24,345 bases of DNA, taken from positions 1 through 24,345 of the forward strand of contig CAKOMU010000014.1 of assembly GCA_934096755.1 (NCBI GenBank), given 5' to 3'. Below the pieces are notes generated by a model. It saw only the letters and a program-made list of their open reading frames with translations, did not search any database and had not been told where the DNA came from. Positions 13,366 through 20,427 of this stretch are shown in pieces (position 1 is the first letter of the stretch; every line of letters begins with the position of its first letter). Source of the stretch: an uncultured Bacilli bacterium. GTDB taxonomy: Bacteria; Bacillota_I; Bacilli_A; RF39; UBA660. The translations under genes and the position numbers were made by a program.

Positions 13366-14496
13366 ATTGGATATAAATACTTAAATTTAAATAATGAAGG
13401 AAATCATAAATTACATTATGACCCCGAAGCATTAAGACCTTATCAAGAAGAACTACGTTCCTTTTTAAGCTGGGATCAAAGTTTAGATAATTTAGAATTT
13501 GCCAAGAAAATGTTATTTTCACATGAATTAAAAGCTAATAATCAAATCGAAGGGTATACCGATAACATCGATATTATCAATGAAATTATTCACGAAAAAA
13601 CGAAAGATATTAAAAATACAGAAAGAAGAGAACGGATTTTAAATTTATATAAGGGGTATCAATACATTTTAGAGAATAAAAATATTAACACTAAAAGTTT
13701 AAAAGAATTATACGAAATACTTAGTCATAATCTATTAGATTCTTATGATTTAACCCACATGGGAGAACTTTACCGAGAAGCTCCAGTTTATATTTTAAAA
13801 AATGGTCGCTTAGAACATGAATTAGATGAAGGCATGGATTATCATCATATTGCCAAACATATCAATGAATATTTTAATTTCTTAAATTCTCCCAATTTAG
13901 AAACAGATAGTCTTGATATTTATATAAAATCACAAATTTTACATTTTTATTTTGTTTACGTACATCCATATTTTGATGTTAATGGTCGCACCAGTCGTAC
14001 TATTTCACTATGGTATTTATTAAATAAAAAAAGTTATCCTTACATTATTTTTAATCGTGGTTTAAGTTTTGCAGGTGGAAAATATGATCGAGAAATTCGT
14101 CTAGCTAAACAAAATTTTAACTTAACCGAATTTTTAAAGTTTTTACTTATTACGTTAAAAATAGAATTAGAAAAAGAACATATCATCGAAGATATAATTA
14201 AAACTTCTAAATTTACTTTAACTGATAATAATTATCAAACCCTTTTATATTTTATTACCATGCACAGTAATAAAACTATTCTTGATTTTGCTAAATTTTA
14301 TAATAATTTTAATGATAAAAAAAGGTCTAAAACAATCTACGAAGAAATGCTTCTTCCTTTAATTGATTTAGACATTTTAAAAGTGACAAGATTTACTAAA
14401 AAGTCTTTAGATAACTTACCTAATATGGATTTATCTTTAAATACTGAAAATTTTGATTATAATCCCAATTATTTAAAAAGAGTGAAATTAAAGTAA
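13366..14496 (+). CDS. Fic-domain protein, probable ATT start
   Basis: Fic enzymes usually transfer AMP to hydroxyl groups of target proteins. The core motif is HPYFDVNGRTSR (residues 200-211 in this numbering): His, Asn, Gly and both Arg of HPFx(D/E)GNGRxxR are kept, but Val replaces the first Gly. NNQIEG near residue 60 resembles the (S/T)xxxE(G/N) inhibitory helix with Asn in place of Ser/Thr, suggesting self-inhibition. A C-terminal part (about 260-376) may be a winged helix. The first ATG in frame is at 13510, but the frame runs open and protein-like to 13342 (GYKYLNLNNEGNHKLHYDPE...). No ATG, GTG or TTG is available there; ATT 13366 lies 7 bases after GAGGG. It is 376 residues by this start, versus 328 from the ATG. 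Confidence 0.85.
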   Translation: MGYKYLNLNNEGNHKLHYDPEALRPYQEELRSFLSWDQSLDNLEFAKKMLFSHELKANNQIEGYTDNIDIINEIIHEKTKDIKNTERRERILNLYKGYQYILENKNINTKSLKELYEILSHNLLDSYDLTHMGELYREAPVYILKNGRLEHELDEGMDYHHIAKHINEYFNFLNSPNLETDSLDIYIKSQILHFYFVYVHPYFDVNGRTSRTISLWYLLNKKSYPYIIFNRGLSFAGGKYDREIRLAKQNFNLTEFLKFLLITLKIELEKEHIIEDIIKTSKFTLTDNNYQTLLYFITMHSNKTILDFAKFYNNFNDKKRSKTIYEEMLLPLIDLDILKVTRFTKKSLDNLPNMDLSLNTENFDYNPNYLKRVKLK

Positions 14497-15456
14497 TTAT
14501 TTTTCAATGAAGTAGGCGTAATACTCATCAAAAGTAATATCGTTTTCGTAAATATATTTAGCAATTTCTTGACCTACATAACGAAAATGCCACGATTCAT
14601 AATTATAACCAGTAATATTGGTTTTATCTTCTGGATATCTTAAAATAAAACCGTATTTATAAGCGTTATTTTTTAACCACTTTGCTTCTTCGCTATCATT
14701 AAATAAACTGCGATTATTATTGGTTTTACTAAAAATATCTAGGGTTAAACCGGTTTGATGCTCGCTAGCCCCAGGTCTAGCAGCGATAGAATCTGCATAT
14801 TTAGAACCTTGTTTTTTATAATTATTATAAACTATTTCTTGTTCTTGATACGTTCTAAATGAAGAACTGATCATTAAGTAATAACCATTTTCTTTAGCAG
14901 CATCCCACATTTCTAAAAAAGCATCATATACACATTGACGAACTCTTTTACTATTTTTATCTCCCCATGCATAGTTTTGACTTATATAAACTAAATCATC
15001 TGGTTCATAATCTTCACTGAGTAAATAATATTTATTGACGAGCATACTAGTATCTTTACTAGTATCCGTACTTAATTTAATTTCATAAAAATCTTTATCT
15101 AAATGAATATTGATATTACGTACCACACTAGTTGTATCTAATTTTTTATGTTCTTTCATATAAGCAATATATTGATCAAAGTTTTTCTTTAAAAAGTACT
15201 TTTCTTCTAAAAGTTTCACGTAATTTTGATTGGCATCATTGTCTAAAAAGAAATCTAATTCTTTATCACTACTAAATTTGTTTAGAATAGTTTTGACTTC
15301 TTCATCATTATAACCATGTTCCAACAATTTATATTCATACGATTGATGATATTTATATTCTTGATATTTATTTAAACCATAAATAATGCCAATAACCAAA
15401 AATAAAAGCACTACTAAAGCATAATAAACTTCTTTTTTTAACTTCAATTTTTTCAT
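14497..15456 (-). CDS. Membrane-anchored D-Ala-D-Ala carboxypeptidase, VanY/M15B family, second copy
   Basis: A 319-residue paralogue of the protein at 1556-2650, with the same layout: basic N-terminus, one membrane segment (about residues 10-27), an extended helical region with YNDEEVKTILNKF, and a C-terminal M15B domain. Catalytic signatures are SSSFRTYQEQE (substrate Arg), SEHQTGLTLDIF (His233, Asp240) and ESWHFRYVG (Glu and His290). It should remove the last D-Ala of peptidoglycan stems outside the membrane. A frame start at 15468 is an ATG that lies within the ribosome site ATGGAGGT; ATG 15456 follows it at normal spacing. The stop codon directly abuts that of the Fic gene, with no intergenic base and no hairpin. 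Confidence 0.9.
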   Translation of the reverse strand: MKKLKLKKEVYYALVVLLFLVIGIIYGLNKYQEYKYHQSYEYKLLEHGYNDEEVKTILNKFSSDKELDFFLDNDANQNYVKLLEEKYFLKKNFDQYIAYMKEHKKLDTTSVVRNINIHLDKDFYEIKLSTDTSKDTSMLVNKYYLLSEDYEPDDLVYISQNYAWGDKNSKRVRQCVYDAFLEMWDAAKENGYYLMISSSFRTYQEQEIVYNNYKKQGSKYADSIAARPGASEHQTGLTLDIFSKTNNNRSLFNDSEEAKWLKNNAYKYGFILRYPEDKTNITGYNYESWHFRYVGQEIAKYIYENDITFDEYYAYFIEK

Positions 15457-15480
15457 GATAACCTCCATCTAATTAAAATA

Positions 15481-15509
15481 ATTATAACATTATACGAATC
15501 TATTTACAA
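15481..15509 (-). promoter_or_regulatory. Promoter of the second vanY-like gene
   Basis: Minus strand TTGTAA (15504-15509), 17-base spacer, perfect TATAAT (15481-15486) preceded by TGT. Confidence 0.8.
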
Positions 15510-15531
15510 ATAACAAAGAATATAGTAAACT
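15503..15531 (+). promoter_or_regulatory. Promoter of the 119-residue protein gene
   Basis: TTTACA (15503-15508), 17-base spacer, TAAACT (15526-15531). Its -35 overlaps the -35 of the divergent vanY-like promoter, so the two may interfere. Confidence 0.5.
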
Positions 15532-15555
15532 TTAATTAGTGTAAAGGGTGGTTAT

Positions 15556-15915
15556 ATGCATATAAATAAACAAATTATAAATTTATGTCCTAATTTTTAT
15601 AAAATAATTGAGTTTACGCCATATGAGGATGATGTCGTAACCAGGAATCTTATTAAAGTTTATCAAGACTATATTTTTAAAATTGATTTAAATAATTTAG
15701 AAGATATCGAAAACGTCAAACAACTTGATCATGTTATTAGTAAATATATCGATGATTATTTATTTCGTAAAGAAATGCAAAAACAAATAGTGCAAATAAA
15801 AATTAAAAAAGATTGTAAAGATGTTTTAAAAGAAATTATTAAATCTATCATCCGTATTTTTAATAATTATGAAGAATATACGACCAGAGTTATTTATATT
15901 TCTCGATGGATCTAA
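15556..15915 (+). CDS. Hypothetical 119-residue protein
   Basis: I do not recognise a family. The product is soluble-looking, rich in Ile, Lys, Asp and Tyr, and predicted mostly helical (LEDIENVKQLDHVISKYIDD, KEMQKQIVQIKIKKDCKDVL). It has no signal peptide or membrane span and two Cys. AAAGGGTGG stands seven bases before ATG, and a promoter-like pair lies upstream. It occupies its own unit between the second vanY-like gene and mscL. No terminator hairpin is evident after its stop, only a T-rich run near 15923-15932. Confidence 0.6.
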   Translation: MHINKQIINLCPNFYKIIEFTPYEDDVVTRNLIKVYQDYIFKIDLNNLEDIENVKQLDHVISKYIDDYLFRKEMQKQIVQIKIKKDCKDVLKEIIKSIIRIFNNYEEYTTRVIYISRWI

Positions 15916-15951
15916 AGTATATTCTTTTTTTCTTAAAAATGGGATTATAAA

Positions 15952-15980
15952 TTGCTAATAAAAACTAATTATGTTAAACT
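15952..15980 (+). promoter_or_regulatory. mscL operon promoter
   Basis: TTGCTA (15952-15957), 17-base spacer, TAAACT (15975-15980) preceded by TGT (extended -10). Confidence 0.65.
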
Positions 15981-15999
15981 AAAAAAAGGAAGTGGTTGT

Positions 16000-16386
16000 A
16001 TGTTAAAAGAATTTAAAAAATTTATTGCACGAGGAAATGTTTTAGATTTAGCTGTTGGGGTTATAGTTGGGGGTGCCTTTTCTTCGATTGTTACTAGTTT
16101 AGTTAATAATATCTTTACTCCAATCATTGGTTTAATTGTTGGGGGAGTTGATTTTTCCAGCTTATCAATTACTTTTAAAGACACCAAAATTATGTATGGA
16201 GCTTTCATTCAAAGCGTTATCGATTTTTTAATTGTGGCTTTCTGTTTATTTTTAATTGTAAAAGCAGTCAATAAAGTTACGAATAAAGATAAAGAAGAAA
16301 AGCCAAAGAAAGTTGAAGAAAGTGCTGAACTTAAAACTTTAAAAGAAATAAGGGATTTACTTAAAGATGAAGTACAAAGCAAGTAA
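16000..16386 (+). CDS. mscL: Large-conductance mechanosensitive channel MscL
   Basis: MscL opens under membrane tension to release solutes during osmotic downshock. The 128 residues show the family order: amphipathic N-terminal helix LKEFKKFIARGNVLDLAVGVIVGGAF running into TM1 (about 14-42), a short periplasm-side loop (DFSSLSITFKDTKIMYG), TM2 (about 63-88, FIQSVIDFLIVAFCLFLIV) and a charged cytoplasmic helix ending in LKTLKEIRDLLKDE. ATG 16000 is chosen over an upstream TTG at 15952, because that codon is in the promoter and AAAAGGAAG directly precedes ATG. It is the first gene of a long overlapping operon. Confidence 0.96.
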   Translation: MLKEFKKFIARGNVLDLAVGVIVGGAFSSIVTSLVNNIFTPIIGLIVGGVDFSSLSITFKDTKIMYGAFIQSVIDFLIVAFCLFLIVKAVNKVTNKDKEEKPKKVEESAELKTLKEIRDLLKDEVQSK

Positions 16387-16999
16387 TGGATTAGAAATAG
16401 ATTTAGAAATTATAAGAAAGAATAATAAAAATATTTATTTTCGTATCAAGGATGATTTAAAGTTATATGTTACTTGTCCCATATATTTAAGTAGTAGGAG
16501 TATTAATAATTTAATCAAAGAAAACGAAGAAAGTATCTTGCGGATGTATGATAAAGCTTTAAAAAAATCTAAAGATAATGAGTTGTTTCAATATTTAGGC
16601 CAGAAGTATTATGTAGTTTTACAAAATGATAGTGAAATAACCTTTAAAGATAATTTTGTTTATGCACCATCCATGGATGCGTTAAATGAATTTTATAATA
16701 AAGAAGTAGAGCGTATTTTTACTCGTGAGGTGGAAATTGCCAAAAAATGTTTTACGCAACTACCTGAATTTAGTTTAAAATTTCGTAGTATGTTGACGAG
16801 ATGGGGTGTATGTAATCGCAGTAAGATGACTGTTACTTTAAATACGGAACTCTTAAAAAAAGATATTGAATTACTTGATTATGTTATTATTCATGAATTG
16901 TGTCATTTTTTTGAAGGTAATCATGGGAAAAGTTTTTGGCATTTAGTGGAATTAGCTTATCCTAATTATAAAGAGGCAAGAAAGAGGTTAAAAGAGTGA
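16367..16999 (+). CDS. YgjP-like (DUF45) zinc metallopeptidase-family protein
   Basis: A 210-residue soluble protein with gluzincin-like zinc motif HELCH (176-180) followed by EGNHGKSFW, supplying His186 as a third ligand. RWGVCNRSKM corresponds to the family's RWGSC segment, with Val in place of Ser. The N-terminal half is a beta-rich extension (YFRIKDDLKLYVTCP). This fits the YgjP/DUF45 family, whose physiological role is poorly known. The start overlaps the end of mscL by 20 bases and the stop overlaps the next gene by 4, implying coupled translation. Confidence 0.88.
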   Translation: MKYKASNGLEIDLEIIRKNNKNIYFRIKDDLKLYVTCPIYLSSRSINNLIKENEESILRMYDKALKKSKDNELFQYLGQKYYVVLQNDSEITFKDNFVYAPSMDALNEFYNKEVERIFTREVEIAKKCFTQLPEFSLKFRSMLTRWGVCNRSKMTVTLNTELLKKDIELLDYVIIHELCHFFEGNHGKSFWHLVELAYPNYKEARKRLKE

Positions 17000-17706
17000 A
17001 TATAACGAGTTTAAAAAATGAAAAAGTAAAATACTGGGTTAGTTTACAAGACAAAAAGGTGCGTGATCGTGAAAAAAAGTTTTTAATTGAAGGCGATCAT
17101 TTAATCAAAGAAGCAATTAAAAATAATTTAGTTTGTGAAACCATTAGTATTGTTAATAATGATGCTGATTATTTCGTTACAAAAGAAATTATGCAAAAGA
17201 TTAGTTCCCAAAAAAGTATTTGTTATGATGCTGCGGTGGTTAAATTTTTAAGTGAAGATAGTATAAATGGCAATTGTCTAGTTTTAGATACCTTACAAGA
17301 TCCAGGCAATTTGGGAACAATCATTCGTAGTGCTGTGGCGTTTCATTTTGATACCATTATTTTAAGTGATACTTCCGTTGATTTATATAATTCTAAAGTT
17401 ATTAGATCCACAGAAGGAATGATTTTTAATATCAATGTGTTAAGACGTAATTTAGAAGAATTTTTACCACAATTGAAAATGTTAGGCTATAAAATTGTTG
17501 GTACTGATGTTAATTCGGGTATTTCTCTTAAAAATATTTCCAAAGATGATATAGCTATTATAATTGGTAATGAAGGTAATGGCCTTAGCGAAAATATCAA
17601 AAAATTATGTGATGAATTTGTGCATATTCCTATTGACAAACGTTGTGAATCTTTAAATGCTGGTGTTGCAGCTAGTATTATTATGTATGAGGTGTCCCAT
17701 GAATGA
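16996..17706 (+). CDS. TrmH/SpoU-family RNA 2'-O-methyltransferase
   Basis: A 236-residue SPOUT-class methylase that probably modifies a ribose in rRNA or tRNA. It has an N-terminal substrate-binding part (SLKNEKVKYWVSLQDKKVRDRE, FLIEGDHLIKEA, an L30e-like opening) and a C-terminal knotted domain with motif 1 DPGNLGTIIRSA, motif 2 IIIGNEGNGLS and motif 3 ESLNAGVAASI. The best match in layout is B. subtilis YsgA, but the target cannot be named. It starts at GTG, sharing GTGA with the upstream stop, and overlaps rimM by 8 bases. Confidence 0.92.
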   Translation: MNITSLKNEKVKYWVSLQDKKVRDREKKFLIEGDHLIKEAIKNNLVCETISIVNNDADYFVTKEIMQKISSQKSICYDAAVVKFLSEDSINGNCLVLDTLQDPGNLGTIIRSAVAFHFDTIILSDTSVDLYNSKVIRSTEGMIFNINVLRRNLEEFLPQLKMLGYKIVGTDVNSGISLKNISKDDIAIIIGNEGNGLSENIKKLCDEFVHIPIDKRCESLNAGVAASIIMYEVSHE

Positions 17707-18187
17707 ATTAATAATTATTGGTAAAACAGTAAGTACTTTTGGTATTAAAGGAGAGTTAAAAGTAATCAGTGATTTTGAATATAAAACAAAAGCTTATCAA
17801 GTAAATCAACAAATTCTTATTAATAATATTTGGCATACTATTACAGGCGTTCGTTATCATAAAAATTATGTTCTATTGACAATTGATAATTTGCATAACA
17901 TCAATGATATTTTACAATACGTAGGTTTTAATATTTATATGCCTAAGGAAGCATTGCATTTATTAAAAGAAGAATACTTATATAGTGATTTAATTGGAGC
18001 ATCCGTTATCGACGATGGGGAGGAAATTGGCAAAGTCATAGATGTTATTAAGACTAATAGTCATCCTTTATTGCAAGTATCGGGCACTAAAATTTTTTAC
18101 ATTCCGTTAATTCCTAATTACGTGGGCAAATTTTCGCTCGAAGATAAAAAAATATTTACGCAAAATGGTAAAGATTTAATTCTTTAG
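17699..18187 (+). CDS. rimM: Ribosome maturation factor RimM
   Basis: RimM assists assembly of the 30S head, binding S19. The 162 residues show the N-terminal domain opening IIIGKTVSTFGIKGELKV and the PRC-barrel C-terminal domain beginning near LYSDLIGASVIDDGEEIGKV and ending LLQVSGTKIFYIPLIPNYV. An in-frame TTG start exists at 17657, inside trmH, but ATG 17699 has GAGGTG five bases upstream and gives the usual N-terminus. It is followed by trmD after 8 bases, the classical order, although rpsP and rplS that usually flank the pair are missing. Confidence 0.95.
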   Translation: MNELIIIGKTVSTFGIKGELKVISDFEYKTKAYQVNQQILINNIWHTITGVRYHKNYVLLTIDNLHNINDILQYVGFNIYMPKEALHLLKEEYLYSDLIGASVIDDGEEIGKVIDVIKTNSHPLLQVSGTKIFYIPLIPNYVGKFSLEDKKIFTQNGKDLIL

Positions 18188-18195
18188 GAGGGTTT

Positions 18196-18873
18196 ATGAA
18201 AATTGATATCTTAACATTGTTTCCAGAAATGTTTACAGGCTTTTTAAATACTTCGATTATCAAAAGAGCTCTTGAAAAAGGCTTAATCGAAATAAATCTT
18301 ATTAATTTTCGCACCTTTTCCCCTTTAAATAATCAACAAGTGGATGATACCCCTTATGGGGGAGGAGCGGGGATGCTTTTAAGATGTGAACCCATTTTTG
18401 AATGTTTAGATCACATCGATAAAACGGATGCTTATATCGTCTTATTGAGTCCAGAAGGTACGACTTATAATCAAAATGTTGCTAAAAGAATGGCCAAAAA
18501 TGTTAAACATTTAATTCTTATTTGTGGACATTATGAAGGTTTTGATGAACGAATTAAAACATTAGTTGATGAAGTTATTTCGATTGGCGATTATGTTTTA
18601 ACGGGTGGGGAAATCCCAGCAATGGCCATTACTGATAGCATTACTCGTTTAATACCTGGAGTCATTAAGAATGATTCATGGGAAGAAGATTCTTTCAATA
18701 ACTCTTTATTAGATTATCCCAACTATACTAAACCGGCAGTTTATCGTGGGTTAGCAGTACCAGAAGTATTGTTAAGTGGTCATCATGAAAAGATTAAAAA
18801 ATATCGTCAAAGTGAACAAATTAAAAAGACGAAAGAATTAAGACCTGATTTAATGGAGCAAGATCATGAGTAG
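18196..18873 (+). CDS. trmD: tRNA (guanine-N1)-methyltransferase TrmD
   Basis: TrmD makes m1G37 in tRNAs reading CNN codons and others, preventing +1 frameshifts. The 225 residues open with KIDILTLFPEMF and contain VDDTPYGGGAGM, LICGHYEGFDERI and IGDYVLTGGEIPAMAI, the trefoil knot that binds S-adenosylmethionine. The C-terminal helical part ends at DLMEQDHE. AGGAGGG lies six bases before ATG. The stop overlaps the next start by 8 bases. Confidence 0.98.
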   Translation: MKIDILTLFPEMFTGFLNTSIIKRALEKGLIEINLINFRTFSPLNNQQVDDTPYGGGAGMLLRCEPIFECLDHIDKTDAYIVLLSPEGTTYNQNVAKRMAKNVKHLILICGHYEGFDERIKTLVDEVISIGDYVLTGGEIPAMAITDSITRLIPGVIKNDSWEEDSFNNSLLDYPNYTKPAVYRGLAVPEVLLSGHHEKIKKYRQSEQIKKTKELRPDLMEQDHE

Positions 18874-19291
18874 TTATATTTTAAAAAAGAATCCTAAAGA
18901 TGAAGAAGTGTTATTGTATGAAGAGAAGACTAGTTATTCTTTTGTCCCTAAAAAATCATATAAATGGGTCAAGAAGATTACCGTTCTCGATACCGAGATA
19001 CTTTTTAAAATATGGGAACAAAAGATTAGTAAAGACTATAATAAGCTATTAAAATTAATTTATGCTTTACTTCAAAATGATACAGCAGATGAAGGAGAAG
19101 CTCGAGTTTGTTTAGCAGAATTAAATAAATTAAAAAAGTATATTTTATTGTTACAACAAAAAGGTTTAAATCCTGAGGTAATTAAGATGTACTTAAAAAA
19201 AATATACAGTTTAGAAATTGAATTACAAAAAATTTGGACAATGAAGTTTGCACCAGAAATAGAAAGGAAATCAAATGGCAAATCTAGATAA
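18866..19291 (+). CDS. Hypothetical helical protein in the trmD operon
   Basis: A 141-residue protein without a recognised family. The N-terminal third is strand-like and charged (YILKKNPKDEEVLLYEEKTSYSF), and the rest is helical and Leu/Lys-rich (LLKLIYALLQND, LAELNKLKKYILLLQQKG). There is no signal peptide or membrane span. It overlaps trmD by 8 bases and the next gene by 17, so it is clearly part of the transcript. A function in RNA or ribosome work is suggested only by position. Confidence 0.7.
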   Translation: MSSYILKKNPKDEEVLLYEEKTSYSFVPKKSYKWVKKITVLDTEILFKIWEQKISKDYNKLLKLIYALLQNDTADEGEARVCLAELNKLKKYILLLQQKGLNPEVIKMYLKKIYSLEIELQKIWTMKFAPEIERKSNGKSR

Positions 19292-19577
19292 AAAGAAAAT
19301 AATTGGTGGGGGAATCTTTGGGGTTATCGTTATTGTTATAATTGTATTATATTTTTGTTTTTTTAAAACTTATACAGTTACATATACCTTAAAAATTGGG
19401 GCAGGTATCCAAGCAGAACAAGTCAAGAAAGGCGATTTAGTCACTGAACCGACGACTCCAACTGCTGATGGCTATGAGTTTTTAGGTTGGTATGTTGATG
19501 GCCAAAAATATGATTTTAATACACCTGTCACTCATGATTTAAACCTTGAAGCTAAGTGGCAAAAAATTGACAATTAA
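19275..19577 (+). CDS. Small membrane-anchored protein with one InlB B-repeat domain
   Basis: A 100-residue protein. Residues 1-8 are charged, about 9-30 are one hydrophobic segment (IIGGGIFGVIVIVIIVLYFCFF), and 35-97 form a single listeria-bacteroides B-repeat (YTVTYTL, GDLVTEPTTPTADGYEFLGWY, YDFNTPVTHDLNLEAKW). The B-repeat lies outside the membrane. Such repeats normally occur in tandem in large adhesins, so a lone copy on an anchor is unusual. It is the last gene of the mscL-to-here run. A 7-bp hairpin at its end lacks a T run. Confidence 0.85.
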   Translation: MANLDKKKIIGGGIFGVIVIVIIVLYFCFFKTYTVTYTLKIGAGIQAEQVKKGDLVTEPTTPTADGYEFLGWYVDGQKYDFNTPVTHDLNLEAKWQKIDN

Positions 19578-19610
19578 GCGTCAATTAGAATTTAAAAATA
19601 ACAATATTTA

Positions 19611-19639
19611 TTGCATGAATTTTGAAAAATTGTTAAAAT
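19611..19639 (+). promoter_or_regulatory. Promoter of the 29-residue membrane protein
   Basis: TTGCAT (19611-19616), 17-base spacer, TAAAAT (19634-19639) preceded by TGT. Confidence 0.65.
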
Positions 19640-19662
19640 TATTCCTAGGATTGAGGGAAAAA

Positions 19663-19752
19663 ATGAAAGACGAAAAAGTACGTGCACGAAACATTTCCAT
19701 AGTTTCTTTGATATTGTTAATAATATATATTTCAGCAATATTTGCATTTTAA
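19663..19752 (+). CDS. 29-residue single-span membrane protein
   Basis: A short frame starting MKDEKVRARN, followed by one hydrophobic helix of about 18 residues (ISIVSLILLIIYISAIF) and ending AF. GAGGG sits five bases before ATG, and a well-spaced promoter (TTGCAT-17-TGT-TAAAAT) lies 24 bases further upstream, so transcription and translation signals both point to this ATG. A longer reading of the same frame from 19546 overlaps the B-repeat gene, and its start lacks such signals. Orientation by the positive-inside rule is N-in. Function unknown; small proteins of this kind often bind a larger membrane partner. Confidence 0.6.
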   Translation: MKDEKVRARNISIVSLILLIIYISAIFAF

Positions 19753-19769
19753 ATTAAACATTTTAGTAT
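19742..19769 (+). promoter_or_regulatory. Promoter of the GDPD-murG unit
   Basis: TTGCAT (19742-19747), 16-base spacer, TAGTAT (19764-19769). It overlaps the end of the 29-residue gene. Confidence 0.45.
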
Positions 19770-19790
19770 ATTTAACTAAGGTGTTTTTTT

Positions 19791-20408
19791 ATGGAATTAA
19801 TTGCCCATCGAGGTTTATGGAATAAACATATCAAAGATAATTCTTATGAAGCGATTAAATTAGCATTAGAAAATCCAGCTTACAGTGGCGTCGAAGTCGA
19901 TGTAAGAGTTACCAAAGATAATGAGTTTGTTTTGTATCATAATCATTTTTATCACAATAAGTTAGTCAAAAAAACTAATTTTAAAAAGATGACAGATGTT
20001 TGTAAACTAGAAAGTATCTTAAAGATTCCTACGTCCAAAATAATTCTTTTGGAAATTAAAGATTTTTCACTCAATATTAATAAATTGCTTAATCTTTTAA
20101 ATAAATATCCACGCAATGTTTATTTAATGAGCTTTTCTTCTAAGTTAATGGCCAAATTTCAAAAGAAAACAAATAAATATCCTTTAGGTGTCTTAAATTA
20201 TGTCTTAAATAGTGATAGTCAATATGATCTGGATTTTATTTGTCTTTTAGATTGTATAGCCAGTAGTAATATTATAAAAAATTTTCAAGAAAGAAACATT
20301 GCAGTCTTTATCTATGGAGTCATAAATATTGATAAAAATGTCAAATATATCGTTGATGACTATAAAGTTCGTAAAAATATTATTAAAAATAATAAAAGTA
20401 TTGTATAA
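19791..20408 (+). CDS. Glycerophosphodiester phosphodiesterase-family protein
   Basis: GDPD enzymes hydrolyse glycerophosphodiesters to glycerol 3-phosphate and an alcohol. The 205-residue protein starts with LIAHRGLWNKHIKDNSYEAI, the HR(G) catalytic pair, then GVEVDVRVTKDNEFVLYHNH, which gives the metal-binding E-x-D and the second catalytic His. LLEIKDF supplies the later Glu and Lys. No signal peptide is visible, so it is probably cytoplasmic and short for the family (usually 230-250). AAGGTG lies before ATG. murG follows after 19 bases. Confidence 0.88.
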   Translation: MELIAHRGLWNKHIKDNSYEAIKLALENPAYSGVEVDVRVTKDNEFVLYHNHFYHNKLVKKTNFKKMTDVCKLESILKIPTSKIILLEIKDFSLNINKLLNLLNKYPRNVYLMSFSSKLMAKFQKKTNKYPLGVLNYVLNSDSQYDLDFICLLDCIASSNIIKNFQERNIAVFIYGVINIDKNVKYIVDDYKVRKNIIKNNKSIV

Positions 20409-20427
20409 TTAAATTAAGGTGACTAAC

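Noticed and set aside
19565..19586. AATTGAC/GTCAATT hairpin as a terminator of the mscL operon
   Set aside because: Only 7 bp and followed by AGAATTTAAAAA rather than a T run.
19546..19662. Longer version of the small membrane protein, starting inside the B-repeat gene
   Set aside because: The upstream part has no ribosome site at its start and reads as the out-of-frame end of another gene; promoter and GAGGG point to ATG 19663.
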